Shown here piece by piece: positions 55,871 to 64,000 of a stretch of DNA of 64,000 nt. This stretch comes from Salinisphaera orenii subsp. orenii MK-B5 (GTDB taxonomy: Bacteria > Pseudomonadota > Gammaproteobacteria > Nevskiales > Salinisphaeraceae). Below the pieces are notes generated by a model. The model made no database searches, was not told the DNA's origin, and saw nothing but the letters and a program-made list of their open reading frames with translations. The position numbers and the translations under genes are program-made. The DNA is taken from contig NZ_AYKH01000003.1 of assembly GCF_003788635.1 (NCBI RefSeq), positions 62,001-126,000 of the forward strand, in the 5' to 3' direction. Positions within the stretch are counted from its first letter, which is position 1. Each line of letters opens with the position of its first letter.

Positions 55871-56185
55871 CCCGGCTGGCAGCGGAAATCGAAGCCAACG
55901 TCGGCAAGCTCCGCTGAGCGCGCGGCATTCCCTCTCTTACTGCCTAGGCGCGGCCGCTTGCGCTTGATCGAAAAATCTTCCGTGACTCGATCGGATAGTC
56001 ACGCTCGCCCCTCGTGATGCGCGCACAAAAATGACAAAAGAATCGCCTTTATAGAAAAGAGCGAAATATATAATTAATATAATAAAAAACCGAATTTGTG
56101 TATAATAAATAATATTAGAGTTGACGCACTCTGTCAACTCTTTTGCGCGTCATATTTATCAACTTTTCATTCCAAGGGGTGCCCC
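55871..56185 (+). promoter_or_regulatory. AT-rich control region upstream of the autoinducer synthase
   Basis: From about 56030 to 56180 the sequence is extremely AT-rich, unlike the rest of the window. A perfect TATAAT lies at 56101-56106, without a good -35 at the right distance. A hairpin AGAGTTGAC/GTCAACTCT (56117-56141, loop of 7) followed by TTTT would sit at the very 5' end of the mRNA, as operator, stabiliser or weak attenuator. The ribosome binding site AAGGGG is directly followed by TGCCCC, which could pair with it. The 5' half (55871-56030) holds nothing I recognise. Confidence 0.55.
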
Positions 56186-57451
56186 ATGAAGACCGAAACC
56201 AACGTGATCAACCGCGAGTCGTTGCTGCCCAGGGCGGTTGCCGAGCCGGCCTTTCTCCGCGAGCACGTGGATCACTATTTCCGTGAGCGCGTCGAGAAGA
56301 CCTGGAACGGTGGCCACATCATGCACGGGCGCGAACCCGGCAATGACGCCATCATGATGGTCAGCAACGATTACCTCGACATGGCCAACCATCCGGACGT
56401 CATGCAGGCGCAGATCGACAGTCTGCGCGGCACCGACAACACGATGGTGATGTCGGCGGTCTATCTGCACGGGGACAGCCCGCAGCTGCATTTCGAGCGG
56501 CGCATGGCACACTGGATGCGCATGGAATCGAGCCTGCTCTGTCAGTCGGGCTATGCCGCGAACGTCGGGCTGATCCAGTCGATCGGTGCCCCCGGCACGC
56601 CCGTGTACATCGACATGTTCGCGCATGCCTCGCTCTGGGAGGGCATTCGCAGCGCCGGGCTCGAGGCCCGCACATTCCGACACAACGATCCGGGTCATCT
56701 GGAGTCGATGATCCGGCGCCACGGTCCCGGTATTGTCATTGTCGACACGGTCTACAGCACCAACGGCAGCGTCACGCCGCTGACCGATGTCGTCGATGTG
56801 GCCAGTGCAGGCGACTGCGTGATCATCGTCGACGAGTCGCATTCGCTGGGTACGCACGGCGATCAGGGTCGTGGCATGGTCGCCGGCATGGGCCTGCAGG
56901 GTCGTGTGCACTTCGTGACCGCCAGTCTGGCCAAGGCGTTCGCGGGCCGGGCCGGCCTGATCGCTTGCAGCGAGCGGCTGCGCGAGTTCATCAAATACAA
57001 CGCGCTGCCGGCGATTTTCAGTTCCTCGCTGCTGCCGCACGAAATCGCGGGTCTGTCGAAGACTCTGGACCTGGTGCGTCTGGCCGACGACAAGCGGGCC
57101 CGTCTGCATGCGAACGCCGACTACCTGCGGCGTCACCTCGACGCCCTCGGGTACAACGTCGACATCAGCCAGGCGCAGATCATCGCGCTCGAGGCCGGGC
57201 CCGAGCAGCAGACCATCGTGCTGCGCGATGCGCTGGAGTCGCGGGGGGTGTTCGGCTCGGTGTTCTGTGCGCCGGCGACGGCGACCAAGCGTTCCCTGAT
57301 CCGGCTGTCGCTGAATTCGAATCTGACGATCGCACAGCTCAATCGCGTGATCGACGTCTGCGCCGAGATTCGTGACGAGGTCGACCTGGCCAACTGGCCC
57401 TCGAGCCGTCGCAAGCGGCGCGAGCAGACGGTGGCGCGGGCCGCGGCCTGA
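56186..57451 (+). CDS. lqsA: Alpha-hydroxyketone autoinducer synthase (LqsA/CqsA family)
   Basis: This 421-residue PLP-dependent enzyme of the alpha-oxoamine synthase class joins an acyl-CoA with an amino acid or SAM-derived precursor to make CAI-1/LAI-1-type signals. The PLP lysine is Lys250 in TASLAKAFAGRAG; the cofactor-binding Asp/His lie in IIVDESHSLGTHGDQGRG (Asp216, His219). It has the CqsA-specific N-terminus with NDYLDMANHPDVMQAQI and SAVYLHGDSPQLHFERRMA, which separates it from KBL, BioF and HemA. The preceding kinase and regulator genes complete an Lqs/Cqs locus. Acyl chain length of the product cannot be told. Confidence 0.92.
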   Translation: MKTETNVINRESLLPRAVAEPAFLREHVDHYFRERVEKTWNGGHIMHGREPGNDAIMMVSNDYLDMANHPDVMQAQIDSLRGTDNTMVMSAVYLHGDSPQLHFERRMAHWMRMESSLLCQSGYAANVGLIQSIGAPGTPVYIDMFAHASLWEGIRSAGLEARTFRHNDPGHLESMIRRHGPGIVIVDTVYSTNGSVTPLTDVVDVASAGDCVIIVDESHSLGTHGDQGRGMVAGMGLQGRVHFVTASLAKAFAGRAGLIACSERLREFIKYNALPAIFSSSLLPHEIAGLSKTLDLVRLADDKRARLHANADYLRRHLDALGYNVDISQAQIIALEAGPEQQTIVLRDALESRGVFGSVFCAPATATKRSLIRLSLNSNLTIAQLNRVIDVCAEIRDEVDLANWPSSRRKRREQTVARAAA

Positions 57452-57463
57452 TCCGCGGTAAAC

Positions 57464-57494
57464 GGCGGCCGCGTCCCCGGCGGGCGCGGCCGCC
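57464..57494 (+). terminator. Strong GC hairpin after the synthase gene
   Basis: GGCGGCCGCG (57464-57473) and CGCGGCCGCC (57485-57494) form a perfect 10-bp stem with an 11-base loop, 12 bases after the stop. No T tract follows, so termination is plausible but not certain. Confidence 0.4.
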
Positions 57495-57556
57495 TCCGGC
57501 GTCGCGATGGAATCACCGTGGTGGTGTGTTGTCATGGAAGAGTCATCGTTACCAAG

Positions 57557-57775
57557 ATGGGAGCCCCCGTGGCCGACCTCGAACGCATTGCCCGCGAGAA
57601 CGACACCAGCCTCGAGATCGTTCGCGCGATCGCAGATCACATCGGCGACGATGCGGATCGTATTCGCGAGACGCTCGACAACCCGGACGACTTCGACTCG
57701 ATCGTGACCCGGGCCCTCGAATTGACCGGCGATACCTCGGCTACGCTGCGATGGCAGGGCCGCGCGATCGGCTGA
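57557..57775 (+). CDS. Small acidic helical protein downstream of lqsA, unknown
   Basis: 72 residues from ATG 57557; an earlier start at 57518 gives 85. It is acidic and almost wholly helical (ADLERIARENDTSLEIVRAI then GDDADRIRETLDNPDDFDSI). No Cys, no signal and no family I recognise. It starts 105 bases after lqsA on the same strand, with the GC hairpin in between, so it may be co-regulated with the quorum-sensing locus or independent. The composition and regular helical pattern support a real protein. Confidence 0.5.
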   Translation: MGAPVADLERIARENDTSLEIVRAIADHIGDDADRIRETLDNPDDFDSIVTRALELTGDTSATLRWQGRAIG

Positions 57776-57877
57776 GCGGCGAGAACCGACCGGGCCGCGA
57801 GTACGCGGCGGCGGGGGGCATCGCGCCTCCGAAACGTCGAATTCAAAGACAGTGACGGGTCGGCCCCGTTGCGCGCC

Positions 57878-59356
57878 TCAGTCGTCCGTCGATGTGCCGT
57901 CCCAGATGCCCGGTTCGACCTGATCCGGATTCTTGAGCACCTTGCGATTGAATACCGGCTCGGCGATGCCCTGGCGGCGCTGGCGCTCGTAGTCCGCCAG
58001 TACCCGCAGCGCGATCGGTGTCAGGCAGAGGATCGCGATCAGGTTGGTCGTGGCCATCAGGCCCATGGCCAGGTCGGCGAAGTCCCAGACGAAGCCGAGC
58101 GTGGCCACCGAGCCGATCATCACCATGGCAAGTACCGCGGGCCGCAGGACGGCGACTGCCTTCTTGGCGTGCTTGCCGGCCAGGTATTCGAGATTGATCT
58201 CGCTGTAGGCGAAGTTGGCCAGGATGGAGGTGTAGGCAAAGAACAGGATTGCGATGGCGATGAAGCCCACGCCGAAGGCGCCCAGGTGATCGGCCATGGC
58301 GTCCTGGGTCAGCTGGATGCCCTGCATGGACTGGTCGCCGCCGTTGCCCGCGAGCATCTGGTCGTAGACGCCCGAAAGCAGAATCACGACGGCCGTGCAG
58401 CTGCAGATGATGAGCGTGTCGATGACCACGCCGAATGCCTGCACGAGCCCCTGGGCGGCGGGGTGATTGACGTCGGCGGTGGCGGCGGCGTTCGGGGTCG
58501 AGCCCATGCCGGCCTCGTTCGAGAACAGGCCGCGCTTGACGCCGTTCTCCATGGCGATCTTGATGGTGTAGCCGACGGCCCCGCCCACGGCCGGTCCGAA
58601 GCCGAACGCGCTCTGCACGATCAGCCACAGCATGCCCGGGACCTCGCTGTAGTTGGCGATGAGCACATAGACCGCGACCAGGAAGTAGCCGATCGCCATC
58701 AGGGGTACGATCTTCTCGGCCACGCGTGCGATCGAACGCAGCCCGCCGTAGACCACGATGCCGGCGAGCACCACCAGCGCGATGCCGGTCGCCCAGGTCG
58801 GCACGTCGAAGGCGCCTTCCATGCCCTTGGCGATGGTGTTGGCCTGGGCGCCGGAGAAGGCGAAGCCGTAGGCGATGATCAGAAAGATCGCGAACAGGAT
58901 GCTCATCCAGCGCTGGCCGAGCGCGCGTTCGATGTAATACGCCGGCCCGCCGCGATAGACGCCGTCCGCGTAGTGGATCTTGTAGACTTGGCCCAGCGTG
59001 CATTCGATGAAGGTGGTGGCCAGCCCCACCAGCGCGGTCATCCACATCCAGAACACCGCCCCCGGGCCGCCCACCCAGAGCGCGAGCGCGACCCCGGCGA
59101 GATTGCCCGTGCCGACGCGCGCGGCCAGCGACGTCGACAGGGCCTGGAAGGAGCTGACGCCCTTTTCGCTGCTGCGCATGTCGAAGGTGATGCGCGCCAT
59201 GTGCGCGAACAGGCGAAACTGCATGAACCGCGTGAGCACCGTAAAGGCGATGCCCGCGCCGAACAGCAGATAGAACAGGATGTACGACCAGATGAAGTCG
59301 CTGACCGGCGTCATCACGGCGTAGATCGCCTGTTGCAGAGTATCGAGCCAACCCAT
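57878..59356 (-). CDS. Sodium:alanine (amino acid) symporter, AgcS/AlsT family
   Basis: This 492-residue inner-membrane protein has about eleven helices. AgcS landmarks are LAARVGTGNLAGVALALWVG near the N-terminus, with the conserved Thr/Gly/Asn of the substrate and sodium site, GGPGAVFWMWMTALVG, and FSNEAGMGSTPNAAATADV. It imports alanine or glycine with Na+, in keeping with a sodium-rich habitat. It faces the small gene downstream of lqsA. The neighbours give no further hint of substrate. Confidence 0.93.
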   Translation of the reverse strand: MGWLDTLQQAIYAVMTPVSDFIWSYILFYLLFGAGIAFTVLTRFMQFRLFAHMARITFDMRSSEKGVSSFQALSTSLAARVGTGNLAGVALALWVGGPGAVFWMWMTALVGLATTFIECTLGQVYKIHYADGVYRGGPAYYIERALGQRWMSILFAIFLIIAYGFAFSGAQANTIAKGMEGAFDVPTWATGIALVVLAGIVVYGGLRSIARVAEKIVPLMAIGYFLVAVYVLIANYSEVPGMLWLIVQSAFGFGPAVGGAVGYTIKIAMENGVKRGLFSNEAGMGSTPNAAATADVNHPAAQGLVQAFGVVIDTLIICSCTAVVILLSGVYDQMLAGNGGDQSMQGIQLTQDAMADHLGAFGVGFIAIAILFFAYTSILANFAYSEINLEYLAGKHAKKAVAVLRPAVLAMVMIGSVATLGFVWDFADLAMGLMATTNLIAILCLTPIALRVLADYERQRRQGIAEPVFNRKVLKNPDQVEPGIWDGTSTDD

Positions 59357-59846
59357 GCGGTTTCCCCTTGGCAGCCGGTGCGGCGCGAATCGTCACTCGG
59401 CCGCTGCATGTTGCATGCCATCGAGCATGGGCGCAGATCGTGTGGTCGCGCAAGTCGCGGATGATGGCATGCCGGCGCGGCAGGGCGGCGTCCACACCCG
59501 AAGCCGCCGCGATCGGCGTGTCCGGGCTGTCGGGATGGCATCACGTCTGCTTCGATGACCGCAGCGATGGCATACTCGACCCGTACCGCCGGATCGTCGC
59601 GCTTGCGCGCGATCACGCGACGATCACGCGGTGATCGATGTGGCCGACGAATGACCGAGGACGAGGCCGCATTGCACCGTCCGGAGTCGAATGCGGCTGG
59701 GGCGCATTGCCCGAATTGTCCGACGCGCTCGCAAGCGGCGAGCGGCGGCCGGACGTGTTCTACCGGCCGCCTCATACCGGCGCGACAATGAACCACGGCC
59801 CGCCGGTCGATGCGCGGCGGGCCGTGAACGAGTGACGGTCGCGCTG
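59357..59846. other. Gene-free stretch upstream of the alanine symporter
   Basis: It contains the promoter region of the symporter gene and the 3' side of the solute-binding gene. I see no gene, clear promoter or repeat. Confidence 0.4.
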
Positions 59847-60896
59847 TCAGTTGACCGGGCCGCCCTCGCTGTCGAGGCTGCATTCCGCCAGCGACGGGTC
59901 GCTAGAGCAGCGGATTTTTTTCAGCAGATGCTGCATCCGGTGGTTGTACCAGTTCTGGTCCCACAGCTCCTGCCGGGTCTCGCGAAACATCTCCCGGTAG
60001 TTCTTGTCGCGCTCACCGGATATACGCACCCAGTACTTGTCGGGTATCTCGGCGTCGGCGTTCTTCACCCGCCGCATCGTGGATTCGTACATGTTGTTGA
60101 ACACCCACTCGCGAGATTTCTGGCCGAAATCGTCGGGAAACCGATCCTGATGCACGATCAGCTGGCCGGAGAGCATGCCGAGGACGAAATCGGCGATGCC
60201 GCCGTTCTCTCCGAGTCCCTTGTAGAGCTCCAGCGCGTTGTAGGCGAACGAGGGCGCATAGGCCAGATCCACGCTGCCGTTGTTGAACATCGGTCCGAAG
60301 GAGGCGATGGACGCACCCACCGGCGAGGCGCCGGCCACGTTGGCCAGCGTCGAGGCCTGCTTGTCGTAGGACATCACCGCGATCTTCTTGCCCGCCAGCG
60401 CATCGAGGCTGTCGAGATAGCGTTTGTCTCTGGAGAACAGGAAGGCCTTGCCGAGCGGCACCACGCCGACGACTTCGTAACCGTCCTGCTTCATGTATTC
60501 GGCGGCCTTGGGGCTGGACATGACCTCGATGGCGGTCTTTTCCTGTTCGTAGGTCTGCAGGCCGCCCGCCATGTCGAGGGAGCCGGCGAACTTCACGAAC
60601 TGGATCGTGCGGATGCCGGTCACCGCGGCCATGTCGCATTCACCGGCCTTGAAGTCCTTCGCGGCCACCGCCTCGTCGGTATAGGCCCGGGTGTCGAGCT
60701 TGATGCCCCAGCTGCGTGCCTGGACCACGTAGTCCTGGAAGGACTCGTAGATGAAGCCGTTGGCGCCGATCGGATCGTAGATGCACAGAGTGCGCGACTC
60801 GACCTGTGCCGCGGCCGGCTGGAGTGCGCTGCCCAGCAGGGCGAGCGCCCCGAGCGTCAGCGTGCCGAGGGTCGATGTCAGTCGTGTCTTGGCCAT
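59847..60896 (-). CDS. Putative TRAP-associated solute-binding protein (DUF6091-like)
   Basis: This 349-residue exported protein has a signal peptide cleaved after AQA (about residue 31). The mature part begins ESRTLCIYDPIGANGFIYES and has a DctP-like alpha/beta pattern: AGECDMAAVTGIRTIQFVKF, KKIAVMSYDKQASTLANVAG and NNGSVDLAYAPSFAYNALEL. It contains four Cys, including a pair near the C-terminus (CSSDPSLAEC), which may form a disulfide. It lies 52 bases downstream of a fused TRAP permease on the same strand and is presumably its binding protein. The ligand is unknown. Confidence 0.78.
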   Translation of the reverse strand: MAKTRLTSTLGTLTLGALALLGSALQPAAAQVESRTLCIYDPIGANGFIYESFQDYVVQARSWGIKLDTRAYTDEAVAAKDFKAGECDMAAVTGIRTIQFVKFAGSLDMAGGLQTYEQEKTAIEVMSSPKAAEYMKQDGYEVVGVVPLGKAFLFSRDKRYLDSLDALAGKKIAVMSYDKQASTLANVAGASPVGASIASFGPMFNNGSVDLAYAPSFAYNALELYKGLGENGGIADFVLGMLSGQLIVHQDRFPDDFGQKSREWVFNNMYESTMRRVKNADAEIPDKYWVRISGERDKNYREMFRETRQELWDQNWYNHRMQHLLKKIRCSSDPSLAECSLDSEGGPVN

Positions 60897-60948
60897 GGAT
60901 CTCCTCCTTGGTTTGTCTGTTCTGACGGGGTTGCGGGCCGGATGCCGG

Positions 60949-63078
60949 CTAGAAGAGCTGCACGAAGATCAGCGGCGTGAAGGCCACGAGCAGCAGCGAT
61001 GTCGCCATGACCGCGATCGGCAGCAGCATCGCCTCATGCCGGCGCCAGAAGCTGGGATCGTCGGCCGCCTCGTCCTTCGCCCGCTGGATTTCCGCGTCGC
61101 CCACCACCTGCCGTGTGAGCAGCTGGTTGAGTGCGACCGGTGGGCTGAGATAGCCGAGTTCGAAGGCGACCAGCACGATCATCCAGAAATGCACCGGGTC
61201 GATGCCGTTGTCGTAGGCCACCGGTGCGAGCGTGGCACTGACCAGGATGATCGCGCCGTAGGGCTCCATGATCATGCCGATGACGACCAGCATCACCACC
61301 AGGACCGCAGTCGCCGCCCAGACGCTGCCGAGATCCTCCGGGAACAGCTCCATGACGCCCGAGCGTTCCATGACGCCGCCGAACACGATTGACAGCACCA
61401 TCAGCATGAGCAGTGCGCCGAGCAGCATCGAGGTGTCCGCGGTCGAGGCGCGCAGGGCGTTCCAGAAGCCCGCCGGCTCGTGCTCTGGGGCCTTCGCCTG
61501 CCCGCGGTCGGCCTTGTGGATGGCTTCGACGTGGAGGCGTGCGGCCCGCCAGCGGTCGTAGCCGAGCAGCGCAAGCAGCATCAGCGGCAGGATCACCGGG
61601 GCGGAGAATTCGTTGAAGCTCTGTCCCAGCAGGTGCGTGTAGAGCAGGACCACCACGGCCGCGATGACGACGTACGGGATCACCGGGCCGAGTGCCTGTC
61701 GCATCCGGGGCAGCGCGCTGTCCGGGGTCGCGATGTAGGGACGGCTCTTGCGGGTGAGATAGACGAAGGCCACGAAGGTCGCGGCCGTGAGCGCGAACAC
61801 GTACAGCCCCCAGCCGAACAGCTGATCGGTGGTGACCTGGCGATTGAGCGCGGCGATGATCACCACCATCAGGCAGGGATTGAGTACCACGCCCATGCTG
61901 CCCGACATCGCGGTCGAGGCCACCGCCAACTGCCGATAGGTGCCGGCGATGCGCATCTCCTGATACAGGACCGCGCCGATGGCGAGCACGAAGATCCCCG
62001 AGGCGCCGGTGTAGGCCGTGGGCCACGCCGAGGCCAGCACCACCAGGATGACGACGAACTCCGGACGCAGCTCCCAGGAGCGGAACAGGCCGAAGACCAC
62101 CTCGGCGATGCGGGTGTGCTTGAGCATCATGCCTACCCAGACATAGAGCCCGATGCCGGTGTAGAGATCGGCGAAACGGATCATCTTGGTCAGCTGGACC
62201 GCCGGTCCCGCGAGATACCGTTCCACGAAGAAGAAGTAAAGGATGCTCACCAGGGCGAGCCAGCAGTACAGGGGCACCGTGAGCAGGGCGCGCGGGATCG
62301 AGCCGCCCGAGGGTGCATGGTCCGGGACGCGCAGCGTGCGATACAGTGCGGCGGCGGCCAGTATCAGGAAGCCGACCAACCAGAGCATGTTGAGCGCCGC
62401 ATCGCCGCCATGATCGAGGCGCAGCCAGATGTAGCCGCTGAACGCCATCGCGAGGTTGGCGAAGATCTGCGCGGCCGAGGAGACGCGATAGTCCAGGGCC
62501 GATCGCGGGGCGCGCAGCCCGATCTGCTCGTTGAGCACGAGCGCGACGAAGCCGCCGAACATGATCAGCAGCACCAGGATATAAGCCTGGAAGTCCTGTC
62601 CGAGCTGATTGATCCGACCCATGCTCAGCTCGAGCGCGCGATACGCCCGCAGCGAGGCCGTCGCCGTCACCTCGTGGTTGTATTCGTAGCGTTCGTAGGC
62701 CGCCCGGCACTGCGCACGCTGTCCCTCCAGCGAACGCCGGCGTGCTGCGGGGTCGGCCGGCCCGGCGTCGAACAGGCTGTCGCTGTCGGCCTTTGATTCC
62801 GTCTGCTGGCGAAGCCGGGCATCGATGTCCATGTCCGGATCGCAGGACGGCTCCACCATGTCCGTGCGAAGCATGTTGTAGTTCGACCAGATGTCGCCGC
62901 CCAGGCTGAGCAGCTGGCCGTGGATGAATGCGCTGGTGCCGAACAGAATCGCTACCAGCAGCAATACCGCGACCGGCAGCGTCAGCAGCCAGTTGCGCGC
63001 GGCGCTGTATTGCTTGGGCGCATCCGTTGTGTGCGGGTCAGCGTGGTCGGCGCCCGCGGCGGATTCCGGGGCGGCCAT
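60949..63078 (-). CDS. TRAP transporter permease with fused small and large subunits
   Basis: 709 residues. The N-terminal part, about residues 30-270, has a membrane anchor (LLTLPVAVLLLVAILFG), a soluble segment and three or four further helices, in place of DctQ. The remainder is DctM-like, with LTKMIRFADLYTGIGLYVWV, SMGVVLNPCLMVVIIAALNR and MEPYGAIILVSATLAPVAYD. FELGYLSPPVALNQLL in the C-terminal half is a DctM signature. It starts one base inside the stop of the upstream lipoprotein gene (TAATG), so translation is coupled. The binding protein gene follows. Confidence 0.87.
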   Translation of the reverse strand: MAAPESAAGADHADPHTTDAPKQYSAARNWLLTLPVAVLLLVAILFGTSAFIHGQLLSLGGDIWSNYNMLRTDMVEPSCDPDMDIDARLRQQTESKADSDSLFDAGPADPAARRRSLEGQRAQCRAAYERYEYNHEVTATASLRAYRALELSMGRINQLGQDFQAYILVLLIMFGGFVALVLNEQIGLRAPRSALDYRVSSAAQIFANLAMAFSGYIWLRLDHGGDAALNMLWLVGFLILAAAALYRTLRVPDHAPSGGSIPRALLTVPLYCWLALVSILYFFFVERYLAGPAVQLTKMIRFADLYTGIGLYVWVGMMLKHTRIAEVVFGLFRSWELRPEFVVILVVLASAWPTAYTGASGIFVLAIGAVLYQEMRIAGTYRQLAVASTAMSGSMGVVLNPCLMVVIIAALNRQVTTDQLFGWGLYVFALTAATFVAFVYLTRKSRPYIATPDSALPRMRQALGPVIPYVVIAAVVVLLYTHLLGQSFNEFSAPVILPLMLLALLGYDRWRAARLHVEAIHKADRGQAKAPEHEPAGFWNALRASTADTSMLLGALLMLMVLSIVFGGVMERSGVMELFPEDLGSVWAATAVLVVMLVVIGMIMEPYGAIILVSATLAPVAYDNGIDPVHFWMIVLVAFELGYLSPPVALNQLLTRQVVGDAEIQRAKDEAADDPSFWRRHEAMLLPIAVMATSLLLVAFTPLIFVQLF

Positions 63079-64000
63079 TACTCGAGCAGGCCGCCGGTAT
63101 CGTCGCCGCTGGCCCCGCTCGAGTCATCGTCGTCACCCAGCAGGCCTTCGATGTCCGTGTCGCTGCCGGCGTCGCTGTCCTCGCCCGGAAACTCGCCGAG
63201 TGCCAGGAACGGTGTGCGCTTGCCGGTCTCCTGTGTCCAGATTCGGTCGGACAGATACAGCGCCTGGGCGTAGGCCACCTCGCCGAGGATCAGATAATCC
63301 TTCGGGCCGATGCCGTCATTGTAGATGCGCGCCACCTGGCGGATGCCCTCGCGCTCGCGCTGGGCATCGGACTGCCCGTAGCCCGCGATCGCATAGAGCA
63401 TCGCCGCCATCGGCATGCCTGCGGCCTCGCCGAGGTCGGCGGCGTCTTCGAGCTGATTCCAGGGGTCGACGCCGTCCGGCGCGCTACCCGGCACGCTCAG
63501 CCAGACGACGGCCTGCAACGCATTCGGAATGCCCCACCATTGCTCGTTGTCCATGCATTCGCTGGCCCGGCCGGCGCGGGCGGCCACGTCCTGCGGTACG
63601 CCGACGCTGCTCGAGGCCTGGATGTCGCTGAGCAGCGCCTGCACGGAGGTCAGTGTGCCGATCAGGTACTCGGCCTTCTCGGTCTCGCTGTCGAAAGACG
63701 GGCAGTGGCCATCGCCGAGTTCGCCGAAGGCGTCCACGGTATGACGATAGGCCGCGTAGCGGCGCAGGGCCGTGCGCCGGAAAAGCCGCTGCGATTCGAT
63801 GCGCGCATCGCGGGCGGCCGCGGTGTTGCCGTCGCGCAGCTCGCGCTGGAATCGCAGCTGGGCCTCCTGCGCCCGGGCTTCCGAACACAGGCCGGCCAGC
63901 AGGTTGGTGTTGAGCAGTACCCGGGCGGGGGCGTCGTTGACGCGACTGAAGGAGGCCAGTAGCTGATGCTGGCCCATGCCCGTGCCGCAGGCCGACAGGT
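63078..64000 (-). CDS. TRAP-associated lipoprotein, 5' end outside window
   Basis: The frame is open to the right edge. Its first visible residues are LSACGTGMGQHQLL, where LSAC is a lipobox, so most of the signal peptide lies outside and the Cys at about base 63989 is lipidated. The mature protein of about 300 residues is helical, with repeat-like segments (ARAQEAQLRFQRELRDGNTA, DYLILGEVAYAQALYLSDRI) that suggest a TPR-like array, and an acidic C-terminal tail (GDDDDSSGASGDD). Treponema TatT, a TPR lipoprotein working with TRAP components, is the nearest concept I know; homology is not shown. It is coupled to the permease gene by a TAATG overlap. Confidence 0.7.
   Translation of the reverse strand, partial: LSACGTGMGQHQLLASFSRVNDAPARVLLNTNLLAGLCSEARAQEAQLRFQRELRDGNTAAARDARIESQRLFRRTALRRYAAYRHTVDAFGELGDGHCPSFDSETEKAEYLIGTLTSVQALLSDIQASSSVGVPQDVAARAGRASECMDNEQWWGIPNALQAVVWLSVPGSAPDGVDPWNQLEDAADLGEAAGMPMAAMLYAIAGYGQSDAQREREGIRQVARIYNDGIGPKDYLILGEVAYAQALYLSDRIWTQETGKRTPFLALGEFPGEDSDAGSDTDIEGLLGDDDDSSGASGDDTGGLLE

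Overview
The window is a GC-rich bacterial chromosome segment. The argB-remnant/pyrE/exonuclease III order, a betaine ABC transporter, several TRAP transporters, a mevalonate-pathway cluster and an alpha-hydroxyketone quorum-sensing locus together suggest a halophilic or marine gammaproteobacterium. Salinisphaera or a relative is my best guess, from gene content only.

1-12.7 kb is a defence island: the 3' part of an SNF2-type helicase, a RelE/HigB-type toxin with its antitoxin behind a palindromic operator, then a type I restriction-modification system (hsdM, hsdS, hsdR). Between hsdS and hsdR sit a Kiwa-like pair (a four-helix membrane protein and a DUF4868/KwaB-like protein), a Fic protein and a small opposite-strand gene. 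A YgjP-like metalloprotease closes the operon. The island ends against a short 3' fragment of argB, which suggests insertion between argB and pyrE.

12.7-17.1 kb is core: pyrE, xthA, an AmpG-type permease and an exported DUF4139-like protein. 17.6-29.3 kb is an isoprenoid/hopanoid region: ispA, hpnG, a ThDP decarboxylase of the phosphonopyruvate decarboxylase family, hpnM, idi, an HMG-CoA reductase fused to mevalonate kinase, phosphomevalonate kinase, diphosphomevalonate decarboxylase and, divergently, HMG-CoA synthase. Together these run from acetoacetyl-CoA to farnesyl diphosphate; only the thiolase is missing from view.

29.8-36 kb has an aldo/keto reductase (tas), a phosphoribulokinase, and a TRAP system whose dctP faces its dctQM genes across a terminator and a dispersed repeat. 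36.1-42.4 kb is housekeeping: trmB, a thiS-thiG fusion, asmA, an SRPBCC protein apparently starting at ATT, mutY, yggX and tRNA-Phe with a clear promoter. 42.7-50.7 kb holds a GNAT protein, the proVWX betaine importer, an MFS transporter, the second repeat copy with four hairpins, an Atm1-type ABC exporter and a Blc lipocalin.

50.8-57.8 kb is the signalling locus: a PAS-GGDEF-EAL protein divergent from a six-helix LqsS/CqsS-type histidine kinase, an LqsR-like regulator without a DNA-binding domain, an AT-rich regulatory region, and an LqsA/CqsA autoinducer synthase with a small downstream gene. 57.9-64 kb has an AgcS-type sodium/alanine symporter and a TRAP cluster (solute-binding protein, fused permease, lipoprotein) running off the right edge.
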